The position numbers were made by a program, and so were the translations under genes. A DNA stretch of 64,000 nt, from positions 26,934,853 through 26,998,852 of the forward strand of contig CM052358.1 in NCBI GenBank assembly GCA_028551475.1, in the 5' to 3' direction. Below, piece after piece: positions 12,476 to 24,735 of this stretch. Source of the stretch: Casuarina equisetifolia (taxonomy: Eukaryota; Streptophyta; Magnoliopsida; Fagales; Casuarinaceae). Under the pieces are notes generated by a model, which saw only the letters and a program-made list of their open reading frames with translations, was not told where the DNA came from and did not search any database. Within the stretch, counting starts at the first letter, position 1. Every line of letters starts with the position of its first letter.

Positions 12476-13000
12476 TTACCGGCTTGTTTTGTTGCAAACA
12501 GAGCTCTTAACAATTTTGCATGGTCGCAGAATTTTGTTTAGAACCACAATTAATGAAGCTAATGGACTTTGGAAGGATACGGATGGCACCTCTGTTCCTC
12601 TCGCCCGAAATCCGCCCTGAATTAAATTAAATTTTAAAGTTGTCGCATCTGAGTTACCAGGATAGACAGGTCTCAAGATAAACTTCAATGCAAAAAATAA
12701 ATAGGGTTTTAAAGTAGTAATCATTTCTTCGCGTTTTGTTGCGAACAGAGGGTTTGAGAGTGGTGAGGATTTGGCAGGGGAATGAGAAAAATATGGCAAG
12801 GGAGAGAACACACGAACAGAGCATCATTCTCTTCTCTTCGACGAAGCCTGAGCTGTATTTTTTGGTGCACTGAGGCCCATTGCAGCCGGTTACCAACTTG
12901 TTCCAAGTACCTTCTACGAAATAGGGACCTGCACAAGAAAAGAAATTGCAATAGACGAGTTGTCAAAAATTAAAGATTAACACTAATATGCACACAAAGA
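12476..13000 (-). repeat. TNL 3' module, copy C
   Basis: The block aligns with 1930-2140 downstream of TNL copy A: gagcatcattctcttctcttcgacgaagcctgag corresponds to the copy A segment at 1957-1992, and both end in cctgcacaagaaaaga. It is open over short stretches only and carries no recognisable protein domain of its own. It marks the 3' boundary of truncated TNL unit C. Confidence 0.55.
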
Positions 13001-13096
13001 TTGCGGCTGAGAGCTTAGTTTTTTTTAAGTCTTTTTTGGTCAAAAATTGCTTGAAGTGTAGCAGAATAACCATCAAACCTTTTCAGTATTCAAAAT

Positions 13097-14725
13097 TTAT
13101 TGCTCAACCTCTAATCTCATCTCTTGTGCCCAACACTCCACCTCCACATTTAGGTAGAAGGACTCAATTGAAACATCAAGGCTGCCCTTCTCTATAACGT
13201 CTAAGCCATGACGCTCCTGAAGTTCGTAAAACCAGCTTGAACTTGTAAACGCCCAAAACGCATTTGGCCCAGAGGAAGGGGTTTCCGGGGCACAAAGTTG
13301 TAAGAATGCTTTTGTACCAAGTTCATTGTTCTCAAAATGACAAATAAAGGAGGGAGTATGATTGTTATCATCAAATATTTTGTAACTTGAATTCCCATGC
13401 TCTTCCAACTTTCGTTTTTTTCTTTCTCCTTGAAAAGTGTAAGGATCATGGACTTGAAAACGGTATAACATAGCATAGCTTATGCTGTCTATTGGAATTC
13501 TCAAGGAATTACTGATTTTCTGATTGAACTAATCAGGAATTCTAGATATGGATGCAGAGCCTACAAAGTTACAACTCCTGTTCTGCTGTACAATAAAGCC
13601 CATGAAGAACATGCTGTTAATTACAATATTCTAATATACACCATAATAATAATTTTGGTAATCTCAATCAATCAAGGGAAAATAAGCGACTTACATTCCC
13701 TTCAAACTCTAAAAGACCGTCAGCTCGTGGACATAAAGATTCCATCGGGATCATGTAGGGTTTGCCATCACAATCAATGTGGATGGCCATAAAAGTGCAA
13801 TTATTAATTAGCTTTCCAACGTCTTTAACATAACAAATATCCGACCATTTACAATTTTCGAACCCCAGATTATACAAGTTCAATGGCAACTTTGGAGATA
13901 CTTGGAGTTGAGTACAATTGTCCAAGCAAAGATAGAAAAGGGAGGAAAGATGAACCAAATTAGGTATTCTCCTAAAGTTGTTTCCAGTCAAACTTAAAAC
14001 CTTAAGGACAAATAACCAAGACATATGGGAATCATTGCTTTTAATAGATCATGTTGAAGTGTTAAAATATCCAGTTCCACATTGGGTAAGACGACAAGAG
14101 AACTTGGCCTTATAAGCTTCTGTTGGCAATTCACTATTACACAGTTTTATATTTTAGTTGGACCTTTTAGTTTCTAATAGATCACAATTACTCAAAGTTA
14201 ACATTCTTAGTACGCTTAAACTTGATAATAAAGTTTTTGACAACCCATAAAGTTTGGTACAATAACTCATGTGAAGCTCAACAAGGTTGGGAAGTTGACA
14301 AGCACTAATTAGTATTAGCTTTGAAAAAGTTGAAACTCGAGAAAAATTAGGAAGCCAAAAATGAAATGGATTACACCCTTTAAATTCAATGTCAAAAATT
14401 CCTCTCTACCAATTTCCATAGTACTGTCCTTGGAATTTTCCGAGCACACGTGTTATAAAAAGACCCTGAAGCAGGGAAGTAAGGTAATGATGACCACCCA
14501 TCTAGTAATCACCATCTTCTCAATAAGGGTCCTATTCCTCAGACAACCACCTAAATTAAAACTTTCAAGAGGTGACAAAGTTTGAAACGATGACGGCAAC
14601 ACCTTAATGTTAGTTCCAACCAAACTAAGAAACTTTAGAGTTGTCATGTCACCGATAATATTTGGAAAATTTGTGGTTCTTGAACAACAAGGCTAAGATA
14701 GGTAAGAAATTTTCCTTACATAAAC
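13097..14725 (-). pseudogene. TNL pseudogene, copy C: LRR and post-LRR part only
   Basis: On the minus strand, 14453-14725 reads the LRR segment FLSLVGTNIKVLP, matching FLDLVGTNIKTLP of copy A. Next, 13668-14024 gives LRRs and the signature VKDVGKLINN with HIDCDGKPYMIP (copy A: HIDHDGRPYKII). Then 13097-13560 gives the post-LRR domain with FQGERKKRKLEEHG and GPNAFWAF. An intron is retained between the LRR and post-LRR exons (donor AAT|GTAAGT near 13697, acceptor tgtacag near 13590). Lesions: TAG in place of the conserved Trp in WFNQ/WFNE near 13527, frame breaks in the LRR near 14500, and a 123-bp insertion at 14052-14174. The TIR, NBS and linker exons are absent, because homology stops near 14725. 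Confidence 0.8.
14052..14174. mobile_element. 123-bp insertion with 10-bp target duplication
   Basis: The LRR of copy C is interrupted here relative to copy A (about 3510-3535). The inserted DNA is flanked by TAATAGATCA at 14042-14051 and 14175-14184. It starts tgttgaagtgttaaaatatc and contains ttccacattgggtaaga, a motif like tcccacattggataagaa at 61693. The ends show no clear inverted repeat. The class is not settled: a short non-autonomous element. Confidence 0.65.
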
Positions 14726-14739
14726 ACAATGCACCAGCC

Positions 14740-14870
14740 TTCTATTGGGGATCATGTTGGACTACATTCGTTCTGAAGAGGGCTAACGATATTTTTAAGG
14801 CAGCAACATTGCTATTTTCACATTCCATAAAATCACAAGTAATATAGTAGAGAGGTTTAAGAGGATGGGG
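14740..14870 (+). repeat. Dispersed repeat shared with 61620-61770
   Basis: Both copies open with ggatcatgttggact and carry ttctgaagagggct or ttttgaaaagggtt, a cacattc/cacattgg piece, and aatatagtagagag or aatatagtggagag at the same spacing. The repeat begins about where the LRR homology of unit C ends, so it may mark the truncation breakpoint. Function and class are unknown. Confidence 0.6.
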
Positions 14871-15835
14871 ATGAATTGATTAGTATATGAAATTGGTTAA
14901 AATTACAAATTTTGAACTAATTGAAAAGATTCAGATTGACAAAGATCAAACGTTCCATAATAGTGCAACTGGAGCAACTACAAAATTTTAGGTACATTTC
15001 GAAGAAAAACGGAACAGAGAGAAGATTAGTCATATGCCACGATACTAAGTTCTGCAGCATTCACTCAAAACTCCTAAAGGCTATTCTAACAAATATACAT
15101 TTTCAAGAACTCCTTGAAAGTTTTACCAAAAGAAGATTATGGATAGAATTAGGATATTCAGAAAAAATATAGACCAAATATTACAAGGATCTACTTTGAC
15201 TATTACATAGTAAAAACTCAAACTCAAAATATTCTTAAGAATTTAAGGAACGGAAAAATCCTATTTGGATTAATATTTATATACTTACTTATTCAAAGTC
15301 TTTTACATAATCTTATATCATATCTTAATTCGCTAAATATTAGTTCATGATTACCAAGATCTCAATTCATCTATGCTGCCTTGCCATAGTAATCTATATG
15401 CTTATGCATTAAACTTTTTCTCTCTTAGAAACTAGATTTAGATTTTAGGTCTGATTAGTTGTCTAAGTGTATAAGTGGAAAAAGAATCATATATGATGAT
15501 TGTGAAAAAAAAATATAAGTACTAATTTACATACAAATAACATCTACATAAGCAATTAAATTAGTCAAAATAATATTATCAAAAATTTGTGTCAATAAAT
15601 TAAAGACTATAAAGTTATCAAATAGAAAGAAGAAAAACGTAGTATTCAATAGAATCTCCTATCCATTTAAATTATGCACCCCAAATTTGTGACATGTAAT
15701 GTTTGTTCAAATTCATTTCAATCAAATAATAGCAACGAATAAAGAAAAAACAAAAACAATGCTAAATAAAAACCCCAGCCAAACAAAACAAGAAAACAAA
15801 AGATAGTACAATCATCAAGTCCGATATTAATAGAT
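14871..15835. other. AT-rich intergenic DNA
   Basis: I see no gene, conserved domain or strong repeat here. Confidence 0.5.
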
Positions 15836-15839
15836 TTGG

Positions 15840-16340
15840 GACGTCGTCCTTGACACCAACTTGACGTGAAGGAACCGCCCAGATAGGGTGAGGTTGTGAC
15901 AAGATGTAATTTTGTTAAATATTTAGTTGTTGGTGGGATTTCCTTCAGTACTGTTCGGATATGGATCTGACTCGGCCGCCACGTCAGAAAGCTGACTTGC
16001 TACAGTATGTTGGACTGGCATGCCCATGCAGGGCAAGCAACGTTCGTCTTTGTTGTCCCCTAACACTCAGTAGCCTTTTCTGTGTAAAGCTTGTAACTGA
16101 CGCGGCTTCAGGAGCGAGACAGCCAGACCCTTTCTCTTTTCCTTGTATATGAAAGTGTTAGGGTTCTTTTGATTCTTTGAGACATTGTGTTTGGGGATTC
16201 ATCTTCTTTTCTTTTGTAACATTAGTTTGCTTGTGTAATAAAATTTATTCATGATATTTTCTTCAATCTAATAGTTCTAAGATCAAATTTCACGAGTCTA
16301 CTTTCACGTAAGTTATCATAAAATTATAAGAGGTATTCAT
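15840..16340 (+). other. LTR-like or promoter-plus-polyA-like segment, unresolved
   Basis: This segment is GC-richer than its surroundings. It has TGACG-type motifs (ttgacgtgaagg near 15862, actgacgcggc near 16097), a TATA-like ttgtatatgaaag near 16143, T/C-rich tracts, and aataaaatttattc near 16237. The order of promoter motif, TATA-like box and polyA signal resembles a retroelement LTR or the regulatory region of a pararetrovirus-like relic. No protease, reverse transcriptase or movement-protein frame is next to it, and I could not define termini or a target duplication. Only the motifs are seen; the identity is inference. Confidence 0.3.
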
Positions 16341-16869
16341 AAAATTTTCAGCACTTCCCTCATATAGTTTTTAGTTTAATTGGATCAAAGATATCACTAT
16401 ACATACTTTGTTTTCATAGTCATTGTTCAGATAAGTTACTTTTTTTTTTTCTCTTCAAGGATCCAAAAACCGATATATTTGAAGAACCAACACCATGACA
16501 AATTTACACCATGTAAATAGTACACAAAACCACTCGCTCTATTTACGATTTGGCCTACTTATAACACCTACCTCACGCCTACGTTAAACGCTTCCTTGTG
16601 CTCTTACTCTCGTAAGCTTGGACACTAGGCACCTATCCAATTTACGGAGGAATTGGTGGGGAATACCATCATTTACATATATGAAAATTTTATTATTTTT
16701 CATAAATCGATTTTGACAAAGGAATAAACTATTTATAAGCTTATTTTAGAATAATTAAATCATAAATTTCTATGGTACCGTTGTAATACATCCGCAGGGA
16801 AGGTCTGGTGCTAAGCCTTTCCTCTAATTCGATTTCCTTCTCCTCTCATACTCACGTAACACTAAAACA
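16341..16869. other. Intergenic DNA up to copia element 1
   Basis: No gene is visible. About 16363-16430 (tagtttttagtttaattgga ... catactttgttttca) matches the 157-bp satellite monomer, about 4 kb from the main array. The left target duplication AAACA of copia 1 is at 16865-16869. Confidence 0.5.
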
Positions 16870-17321
16870 TGATAGAAAAGAGACTTTATAGGATCTGCGT
16901 AGACAGATCTAAAACACCGTTTGTATGATTTTTGATTTAGCAAACAAAAAAAAATAGAATTCATAGAAACATACCGCTCTTACGATCCATTCTTTCGTCG
17001 TTGTAGACCCAATAATGCTCTTTCGAATTCGGGCTTAGGCGAATATCCTCTATTCTCATAAGATTCACTGGCTCGATGAGAGAACCTAGGTTTCGCCTCT
17101 TTTGTAAAAGACAACCTTAATGAAACCCTAAGAACATTACATATTTATATGAGCTAGAGGATAAGACCTAGCCTTACCTTATGTGCAACCCAATAGGCCC
17201 ACTCATCACGGCCCTATTTGGTTAGCCATGGCCCACATCAGCCAGTCCATATTTAGAACTTTCATGGACCAACTTAATATATCCCACTTTAGTAAGCTTA
17301 AATAAAACAATTAAGCTAACA
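16870..17321 (-). repeat. 3' LTR of copia element 1
   Basis: 452 bp, TG...CA. It differs from the other LTR at about 17073 (ctcgatgag versus ttgatgag) and about 17229 (gccatggcc versus gccacggcc). The polypurine-like aagtgggagaat lies next to it at 17322-17333 on the minus strand. Confidence 0.97.
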
Positions 17322-17766
17322 TTCTCCCACTTGGGCTATATTAAACTGAAATAATGCGTATCTTTACATTGATCCAGAAACAGTTCTGAACTAAAACCAG
17401 CCATATGAGATCTTAAACTTTGAATCACACCAGTAACTATACCTATTAAGAGATATAGCACCAATCATGACCATAAAATCTTTAATCTCTTAACACAGAT
17501 AAATATGGTGATGTGGCAACTATATAGCACTTTAACAATTTCTGTATGCGTTATTACTGTTGTCAGTCTAATTCTCTCTCCTTCGATAATAGAATGTCAT
17601 CAGAGAATTTACTTTATGGTTCCAATGAACCTTTTACATATCTTGCACTTTATAACTCGAGTTAAACTTGATATGTTACAAGATATCCTTATGGCTATGT
17701 AATTCCAGCCAATGCTTAAGGTATACTTTTACCTTAAGTCTTTAAAGAGAAGATTAAAAGCTCCCA

Positions 17767-20700
17767 CTATACAAAAACATCCCATGATGCTGCTAAGCCC
17801 ATGCTATTGACATGTCTTTCATAAACACAAGGGCTTAGACCTTTAGTAAGCGGATTAGCTATCATATCAACTGTACTAATCGACTCTACTGAAATTTCAC
17901 CTTCCTTAACCTTTTCCTTTATGGTTAGGTACTTTATGTTTATATGTTTGGACCCTCCTATACTTTTGTTATTGTTAATAAACAATATTGCAGCTCTATT
18001 ATCACAGTATAACTTGATTGGTCTATTAACAAAATCAAAGCCTTGTAATTCTCTTATGAGGTTCTTTAGCCAAACAGCTTGAATGGATGCTCCATAGCAT
18101 GCCATAAATTCCGAATGCATGGTTGAAGATGTCATCATTGTCTGTTTTGAGCTTTTTCATGAAATAGCTCCTCCTGCCATCATAAACACATATCCTGATG
18201 TAGATTTCCAATCATCCTTACATCCAGCAAAATCTGAATCTGTATACCCAACCAGCTCTAATTCTTTTACATGCCTGTAAGTCATCATACAATCTTTTGT
18301 TCTCTTTAAGTACCTGAAGACCTTCTTAACAGCTACCCAATGCTCTTGTCCAGGATTCGATTGATATCTTCCAAGAAGTCCTGTTATAAAAGCTATGTCA
18401 GGGCGCGTACAAACTTGAGCATACATAATACTACCAAGCGCACTCGCATATGGTATATTCCTCATTAAAGCTTTCTCTTCCTCTGTCGCAGGGCATTGAT
18501 CTTTACTTAATTTATCACTCTTATAGATTGGCACTTTACCTCATTTACAATCTTCCATGTTATACCGTTCAAGAATTCTACCTATATATGCCTTTTGAGA
18601 AAGCCCCAATAAACGCCGAGAACGGTCCCTTTGAATTTCAATCCCTAAAACATAAGTTGCTTCACCGAGATCCTTCATATCAAACTGAGTTGACAATAAT
18701 TCTTTAGTCTCATGAAGTAACGTTTGACTATTATTCGCAAGTAAAATGTCATCCACATAAAGGACAAGAAAGATTGGAGTACTCCCACTAATCTTGGTGT
18801 ATATACAACGATCTACTCTATTCTCCACAAAACCACATGAAGTGATAAAACTATCAAACCTTATGTACCACTGTCTAGAAGCTTGCTTTAATCCATAAAT
18901 AGACTTCTTAAGTCTACAAACAAGCTTATCTCCTTCTTTCATTTCAAAACCTTCAGGCTGTTTCATATACACTGTTTCATCTAGTGTTCCATTCAGAAAA
19001 GCAGTTTTAACATCCATTTGGTGTAATTCCATATCAAAATGAGCTACTAGAGCCATTACGATTCTAAAGAAATCTTTAGAGGATACTGGAGAAAAAGTTT
19101 CATTATAATCTACTCCTTCTTTCTGTGTGAAACCTTTTGCTACTAATCTAGCTTTAAACCTTTCAACTTGACCAGTAGAACTCCTTTTGGTCTTATATAC
19201 CCATTTACAACCAACAGGTTTACAACCTTCAGGTAATTCAACTAGTTCCCAGACATCATTATGCTTCATTGATTACATTTCATCTTGCATTGCATCTAAC
19301 CACAACTTTGCTTGAGAACTAGATATTGCTTCTGTATATGTTATTGGATCCTTCATAACTCCTATATCATAATCATGTTCACCCAAATAAACTAAATAAT
19401 CTGGATGAATTGCAGACCTTCTTTCTCTAGTTGATCTTCGAAGTATAGGTTCAGGATCTTGATTCTGCACTTGATGTTCTACAACTGGATCTATAACAGA
19501 TGATGAAGACTCAGAAGTCCTTACAGTTGGTACTATAGGCATTTCTATTGCTTGAGTAGGTAAAGAAAACGTCACAGACGTGCCTGCTACATCTGCATCC
19601 TGAATTGGTGGAGGAGTACTTACAACATTTTCCGCTACATCAAGCTCCAAAAACTTTGCAGTTTGAGACTCTACAATTCTAGTCCCTCCAGATGGCTTAT
19701 AAAAACGATATCCCTTAGAATATTCAGGATAAGAAACAAAGTAACATCTTGTAGTCCTTGAATCCAACTTGCCTAGAGTTGGATTATACAATCTTACCTC
19801 TGCAGGACATCCCCAAACTTTTAAATGGTTTAAACTAGGTACACGACCAGTCCACAACTCAAATGGCGTAAGTGGAACAGCTTTTGTTGGTACTCGATTG
19901 AGTATATAAAGAGCTGTTTTCAAAGCTTCTCCCCATAAGAAAACAGGTAAATTAGTTCTACTAACCATACTTCTCACCATATCCATAAGAGTCCTGTTAC
20001 GTCTTTCAGCTACACCATTTTGTTCAGGACTCCCTGGCATTGTAAATTGAGCAACTATTCCGGAGTCTTCTAAATATTGAGCAAACGGGCCTTTAAGCTG
20101 TCCAGCATCGCCATGTTTGCCATAGTATTCTCCCCCTCTATCTGACCTAACAACCTTGATAATTTTTCTCAACTGTTTTTCGACTTCAGTCTTGAAAATC
20201 TTGAATTTATCAAGAGACTCAGACTTTTCCTTAATCAAATACAGGTAACCATAACGGGAAAAATCATCTATAAATGTAATGAAATATACATTCCTGCATA
20301 AGGTTGATGTATAGGGTCCACTGATATCAGTGTGTATAATCTCTAAGAGATCAGAACTGCGATTTGCAGTCTTTTTCTTTATCTTGACCATTTTGCCTCT
20401 ACAACAATCAACACATGTCTCTAGATCATCTTTAAGAGGAGGAAAAATGTTAGACTTTATCAATCTATCCACCCTCTCTCTAGAAATGTGACCAAGCTTT
20501 TTATGCCACAACATGTATGATTGCTCTTTAGGTAAAGACCTTTTGGGAACAACCTTTTCAATATTATAGACATTATAAGGAAATAAACTTAATTGATATA
20601 AACCATAAGATAAAACACAAGATCCAACTTTATTTGAATTGTAAAACAGAGTAATCATTGAATTCTTTATTTCAAATGCATAACCATCCATGTCTAAAAC

Positions 20701-21807
20701 AGAAACAGAAATTAAATTTCGTCTAAAAGACGGTACATAAAAAGTGTTCTTCAATAACATTTGAAAACCTGAATCTAATGTTAAAACAATATCTCCCACA
20801 AAGTCTACAGGGACTTTAGCATTATTCCCAACTGTAAGCCATAGCTCATCTTTACTTGGTCTCCGCTTGTTTATGAACCCCTGAATGGTAAAAGCAACAT
20901 GATTAGTTGCACCAGTATCTAGCCACCAAGAACTTGATGGGGCTATAGATATATTAGATTCACAAACAAAAACCAAAGAACTATTACCTGCTGGCTTGCG
21001 CTTTTGAAGCCAAGATTTGTATTTGTTACACTCTTTCTTCATGTGACCTTTCTTCTTACAGAAGAAGCAACGATCACTCTCTTTCTTAAAGAGTGTTTTC
21101 TTGACCCCACCTTTATGACCAGATGAACTAACATTCTTAGAGGTTGAAGGAATACCTGGATGACTTGGTGCAGCAACTCTTCTGCCTTTCCCCACATTTG
21201 AATTAGGAGAATACATTACCATATGCGACTTGTCTCGCTTCAACTTCTCTTCCTCAGCTACGACTTTAGCAATCAGATCATTAAAAGACCAGCTTTCCTC
21301 TTGATTATTATAGGCAGTCTTGATTATTCCAAATTCAGGAGGAAGCGAATTCAGAGCATGGTGGACAACACACGCATCAGGGAGTGCAACATCCAAAGCC
21401 TTAAGCTTTGATTGGTAATCTACCATTCTGATGATGTAATCTCTTACATCACCAGCTCCATCATATCTCATGGCATATAATGCCTGAAGTAGCTGCCCCG
21501 TTTCAGCATTTGAAGATACCTTATACCTGCTCTCTACAGCTTCCATAAATGCCTTAGCAGTACCATCCACAGGCAACCCACTCTTAAGATGATCCATGAT
21601 TGATCTCTTCATGGACAATAAACAAATCCGATTACTCCTTGTCCATGATTCAAAAGTCTTCTTTTGCTCTTCAGTACTCTCTTCAGTAAGAGCAGCTGGC
21701 TGTTCTATAGTGAAAGCAGAATGTACATCTGCCATCTCCATTGCGAACATAACATCCTCTTTCCATCTTTTAAAGTTCGCACCCGTAAGTGTCTCAATAG
21801 TAATCAT
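17767..21807 (-). pseudogene. Copia gag-pol polyprotein, element 1, with three nonsense codons
   Basis: One frame of 1346 codons begins with MITIETLTG at 21807. Gag comes first and ends in a CCHC zinc knuckle ([14 protein letters not shown], about 21035-21075). Protease [10 protein letters not shown] is near 20915. The integrase HHCC region starts LWHKKLGH and has CVDC. The integrase core has [17 protein letters not shown] and ERRNRTL. Reverse transcriptase has MDVKTAFLNG and YVDD (18748-18759). RNase H ends in CDNRAAILF and HINIKYL. Three stops interrupt it with no frame change: TAA at 19273-19275 (between integrase and RT), TGA at 18541-18543 and TGA at 18157-18159 (where the family has Trp in SWKSSKQ). 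The copy cannot supply a full polyprotein without readthrough. Confidence 0.95.
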
Positions 21808-22539
21808 TTGGTTATTGATAGGAAAGGTGACTGAAAGTGAGCCAACACAACATTAGTAATATACGAGTACTATATAAATACAATCACATACTTGGAGATT
21901 CAGTAACTCTATCATGTAAACACCTTTGGGCAGAATACATAACAATCAATGTAAAATCTCAGCATAGTAAAGGCCATGAGAATATTCTAATTTTCATAAT
22001 CTACCACCTTTGGGTGTATAGACTAATCCAATTAGTCTAAACACATGCATTTTAACTATGCAACTCTTTATGTTCTAATATATAATCACCTCCTTTGGGA
22101 GTATGACTATATACAAAAACTAAAAACGTCCCAATCCGCATGAGAAAACTTCTTGAACACAATTAAGTTGTGCCACTTTGGCAGTCACAACCTAATTGGA
22201 TCAAACTCATACGCGCAGACATGCTTTATGTACTCATTAGAATATGAATTAATACTTTAACAGATTCAACTAAATGCATGCTTCAATTACATATACTATA
22301 ATAGCATACAGAGTATGTCTATAAACAAACTTAAGCATGAAAGAAAATAAACAAGATGTCAACATACATGCTCCAAACTTTAAAGCATTAAAAGAGACTG
22401 AAAAGATATATAAAACATATCATATAATATATCAAAACGTTCATTATTCAAAAATACACATTCTGGTTCAAACCGCACTCAATTTGGACCATCCACGCGC
22501 TCTCACGCACCAGTCAAAGTTTCTGGTCAAAATAGTTGA

Positions 22540-22990
22540 ATTTTTTTTTTTTTTATCGTTGACCGTTGACCGTTGACCTTTGACCGTTGAACGGGTCGGG
22601 TTGACCCGTTGACCGGGTCAGGTTGACCCGAATGGATCAGACCGGGTTGACCCAAATGGGCCTAACCTGGATGAGCCGGATTGGGTTGACCCGAATGGGC
22701 CGGACCGGTGACCCGAATGGGCCGGACCAGTGACCCGAATGGGCCGGACCGGTCACACCCTAATGGGCCGGGCCGGGCCGGGCCGAGCCCGATGGGCCAG
22801 GACGGGACGGGCCGAGCCCGATGGGTCAGGACGGGTCAGACCGACCCTGATGGGCCAGGTCGGCCCGATCCGAATGGGTCGGACCATCCTGACTCGGGTC
22901 CAGCCCTGTTGGGTCCAGACCCGGATGACCCGCGAAGCGGGTCAATCCAGCTATTCGGGTCGAAAACGACCCGAACGGCACCCGAATGAA
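22540..22990 (-). repeat. GC-rich 22-bp minisatellite in the copia 1 leader
   Basis: Three near-perfect copies of tgacccgaatgggccggacc start at 22687, 22709 and 22731 (period 22), with degenerate copies on both sides. Upstream is a gaccgttgaccgttgacc run (about 22560-22590). Four consecutive GGGCC units at 22765-22784 fit a G-quadruplex pattern on the plus strand, that is C-rich on the element's sense strand. Base composition contrasts sharply with the AT-rich surroundings. Confidence 0.85.
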
Positions 22991-23483
22991 CCGCGAACGA
23001 TTTCGTTCGCGATTCGCAGATTTGTGCAAGATTAGCACAAAATCTGCATCGATTCCGGCACAGATCGGCCGGAAACACATGGAAAAACTGATCTTTGGCC
23101 GATTAAACGCTCAAAAATGACCAAATTTGAACCTAAAAGTTAGGTTTTAGGAAAAAATGAAAAATTGACTCAAAAATGCGATTTTTGTGCTAAAAGTTCG
23201 TGTAGAATTGTAGATCGACTTGAACAGAAGCGGATTGTAGAGAGAAACATCATAATCCGATCGAAATTTCATCAAATTTGGCTCGAGAATGCGATTTGGG
23301 ATTTTGTTAATTTGAAAGTTTCGAAAATTACAGTTTGAACCCAAATAATCCGAAAATTGTATTTCCAAATCACAAACAACACCCAAATGTTTAGCAAATC
23401 ACATTTTGACCCGAACAGAAAAACAAACACGATTTTGTACACCAAATAAAAATAAAAACCGGATTTTAGACCTCATCTACGAT

Positions 23484-23495
23484 GTTCCGATACCA
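23484..23495 (-). promoter_or_regulatory. Primer-binding site of copia element 1
   Basis: On the minus strand TGGTATCGGAAC begins two bases after the 5' LTR. It resembles the plant initiator-methionine tRNA primer site TGGTATCAGAGC with a few mismatches. Confidence 0.75.
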
Positions 23496-23497
23496 CA

Positions 23498-23949
23498 TGA
23501 TAGAAAAGAGACTTTATAGGATCTGCGTAGACAGATCTAAAACACCGTTTGTATGATTTTTGATTTAGCAAACAAAAAAAAATAGAATTCATAGAAACAT
23601 ACCGCTCTTACGATCCATTCTTTCGTCGTTGTAGACCCAATAATGCTCTTTCGAATTCGGGCTTAGGCGAATATCCTCTATTCTCATAAGATTCACTGGC
23701 TTGATGAGAGAACCTAGGTTTCGCCTCTTTTGTAAAAGACAACCTTAATGAAACCCTAAGAACATTACATATTTATATGAGCTAGAGGATAAGACCTAGC
23801 CTTACCTTATGTGCAACCCAATAGGCCCACTCATCACGGCCCTATTTGGTTAGCCACGGCCCACATCAGCCAGTCCATATTTAGAACTTTCATGGACCAA
23901 CTTAATATATCCCACTTTAGTAAGCTTAAATAAAACAATTAAGCTAACA
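23498..23949 (-). repeat. 5' LTR of copia element 1
   Basis: 452 bp, TG...CA, differing from the 3' LTR at two positions by eye. It is followed by the target duplication AAACA at 23950-23954. Confidence 0.97.
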
Positions 23950-24179
23950 AAACAAACTGCTATTTCTATTACCTAGAATTTGACACTTAAAAAAGTACAC
24001 TTACAATACAATTATATCAAAATCTTATGCTTGTTTGTTTATACAGTGAATGATTACCACTTTTGCTAAGTGCTTTAGCTTTACAAAGATAGTCAGATGC
24101 TACTTCGAGTTAAAATTTGTTTCTAAAATTTCTCATCTTATTTATAGTCACAATTAGTATAATAAATATATTTTTGGAG

Positions 24180-24735
24180 GGTGGGGAATCCCATAAGCTA
24201 TTGGGTACGATATCTTGAACTTAATTTAAATATTTGTCATATTTCTATGACAAGGGATGGACAAAACTTGAGATAACTTGTATACAGAGAATTAACAAGT
24301 TTTAAGTTTTTGACATGCCATCATGAAAACTTGTAAAATTGAACATGGATTCTTTGTGAAGCCATTGGAATGTCACCAGGTTTGGTACCACAAAATTGAG
24401 TCTTCTTTATGTTCAGCTATTTATTTCTCCGTAGCGCAACACTTGCAGTCAGAAAATAGCTATTGTGATGATTGATAATATCCACTGCTATGTTATCTCT
24501 TGAACATAGGCCCTTCCACGATCAAATAAAATTTTACGATTACTTTGTAGTCAAATTTTTAGAGGTGAGACAAACCAAGAAGAGCAGAGAAATTGACCAT
24601 GGAATAAGAGTGAATGGCGGCTGACGCAGTAGAAAGGTTTGGGACTGGTCAGGAAGGGAACATCCGAATAGAGGATCACTCTTTTTGCTTTGACAAAACT
24701 GTAATAGACGGAGCCGAAGTTATGCAGTGTTAATA
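24180..24735 (-). repeat. TNL 3' module remnant, unit G
   Basis: About 24215-24360 aligns with 45990-46125 (tatttgtcatatt followed by tatgacaagggatggacaa or tgtgaccaagaatggacaa). About 24490-24600 aligns with the cttgaacatagcccttccacg piece of the A and B modules. About 24660-24720 aligns with the adjacent part of module C. No open frame of note remains. Confidence 0.5.

Larger units (their letters stand above)
16870..23949 (-). mobile_element. Ty1/copia LTR retrotransposon, element 1
   Basis: A complete element of 7080 bp with TG...CA LTRs at 16870-17321 and 23498-23949, flanked by the 5-bp target duplication AAACA (16865-16869 and 23950-23954). Transcription runs on the minus strand. The primer-binding site and polypurine tract sit in the right places. 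Domain order in the polyprotein is gag, protease, integrase, reverse transcriptase, RNase H; integrase before RT defines copia. The leader between the 5' LTR and gag is unusually long (about 1.69 kb) and holds a GC-rich tandem repeat. Only 2 mismatches separate the LTRs (2/452), indicating a recent insertion, yet the pol frame has three stops. Confidence 0.97.

Noticed and set aside
22826..23080. Overlapping open frames in the GC-rich leader of copia 1, on both strands
   Set aside because: They result from the GC-rich 22-bp repeat, which lacks stops in several frames. No protein domain is present.
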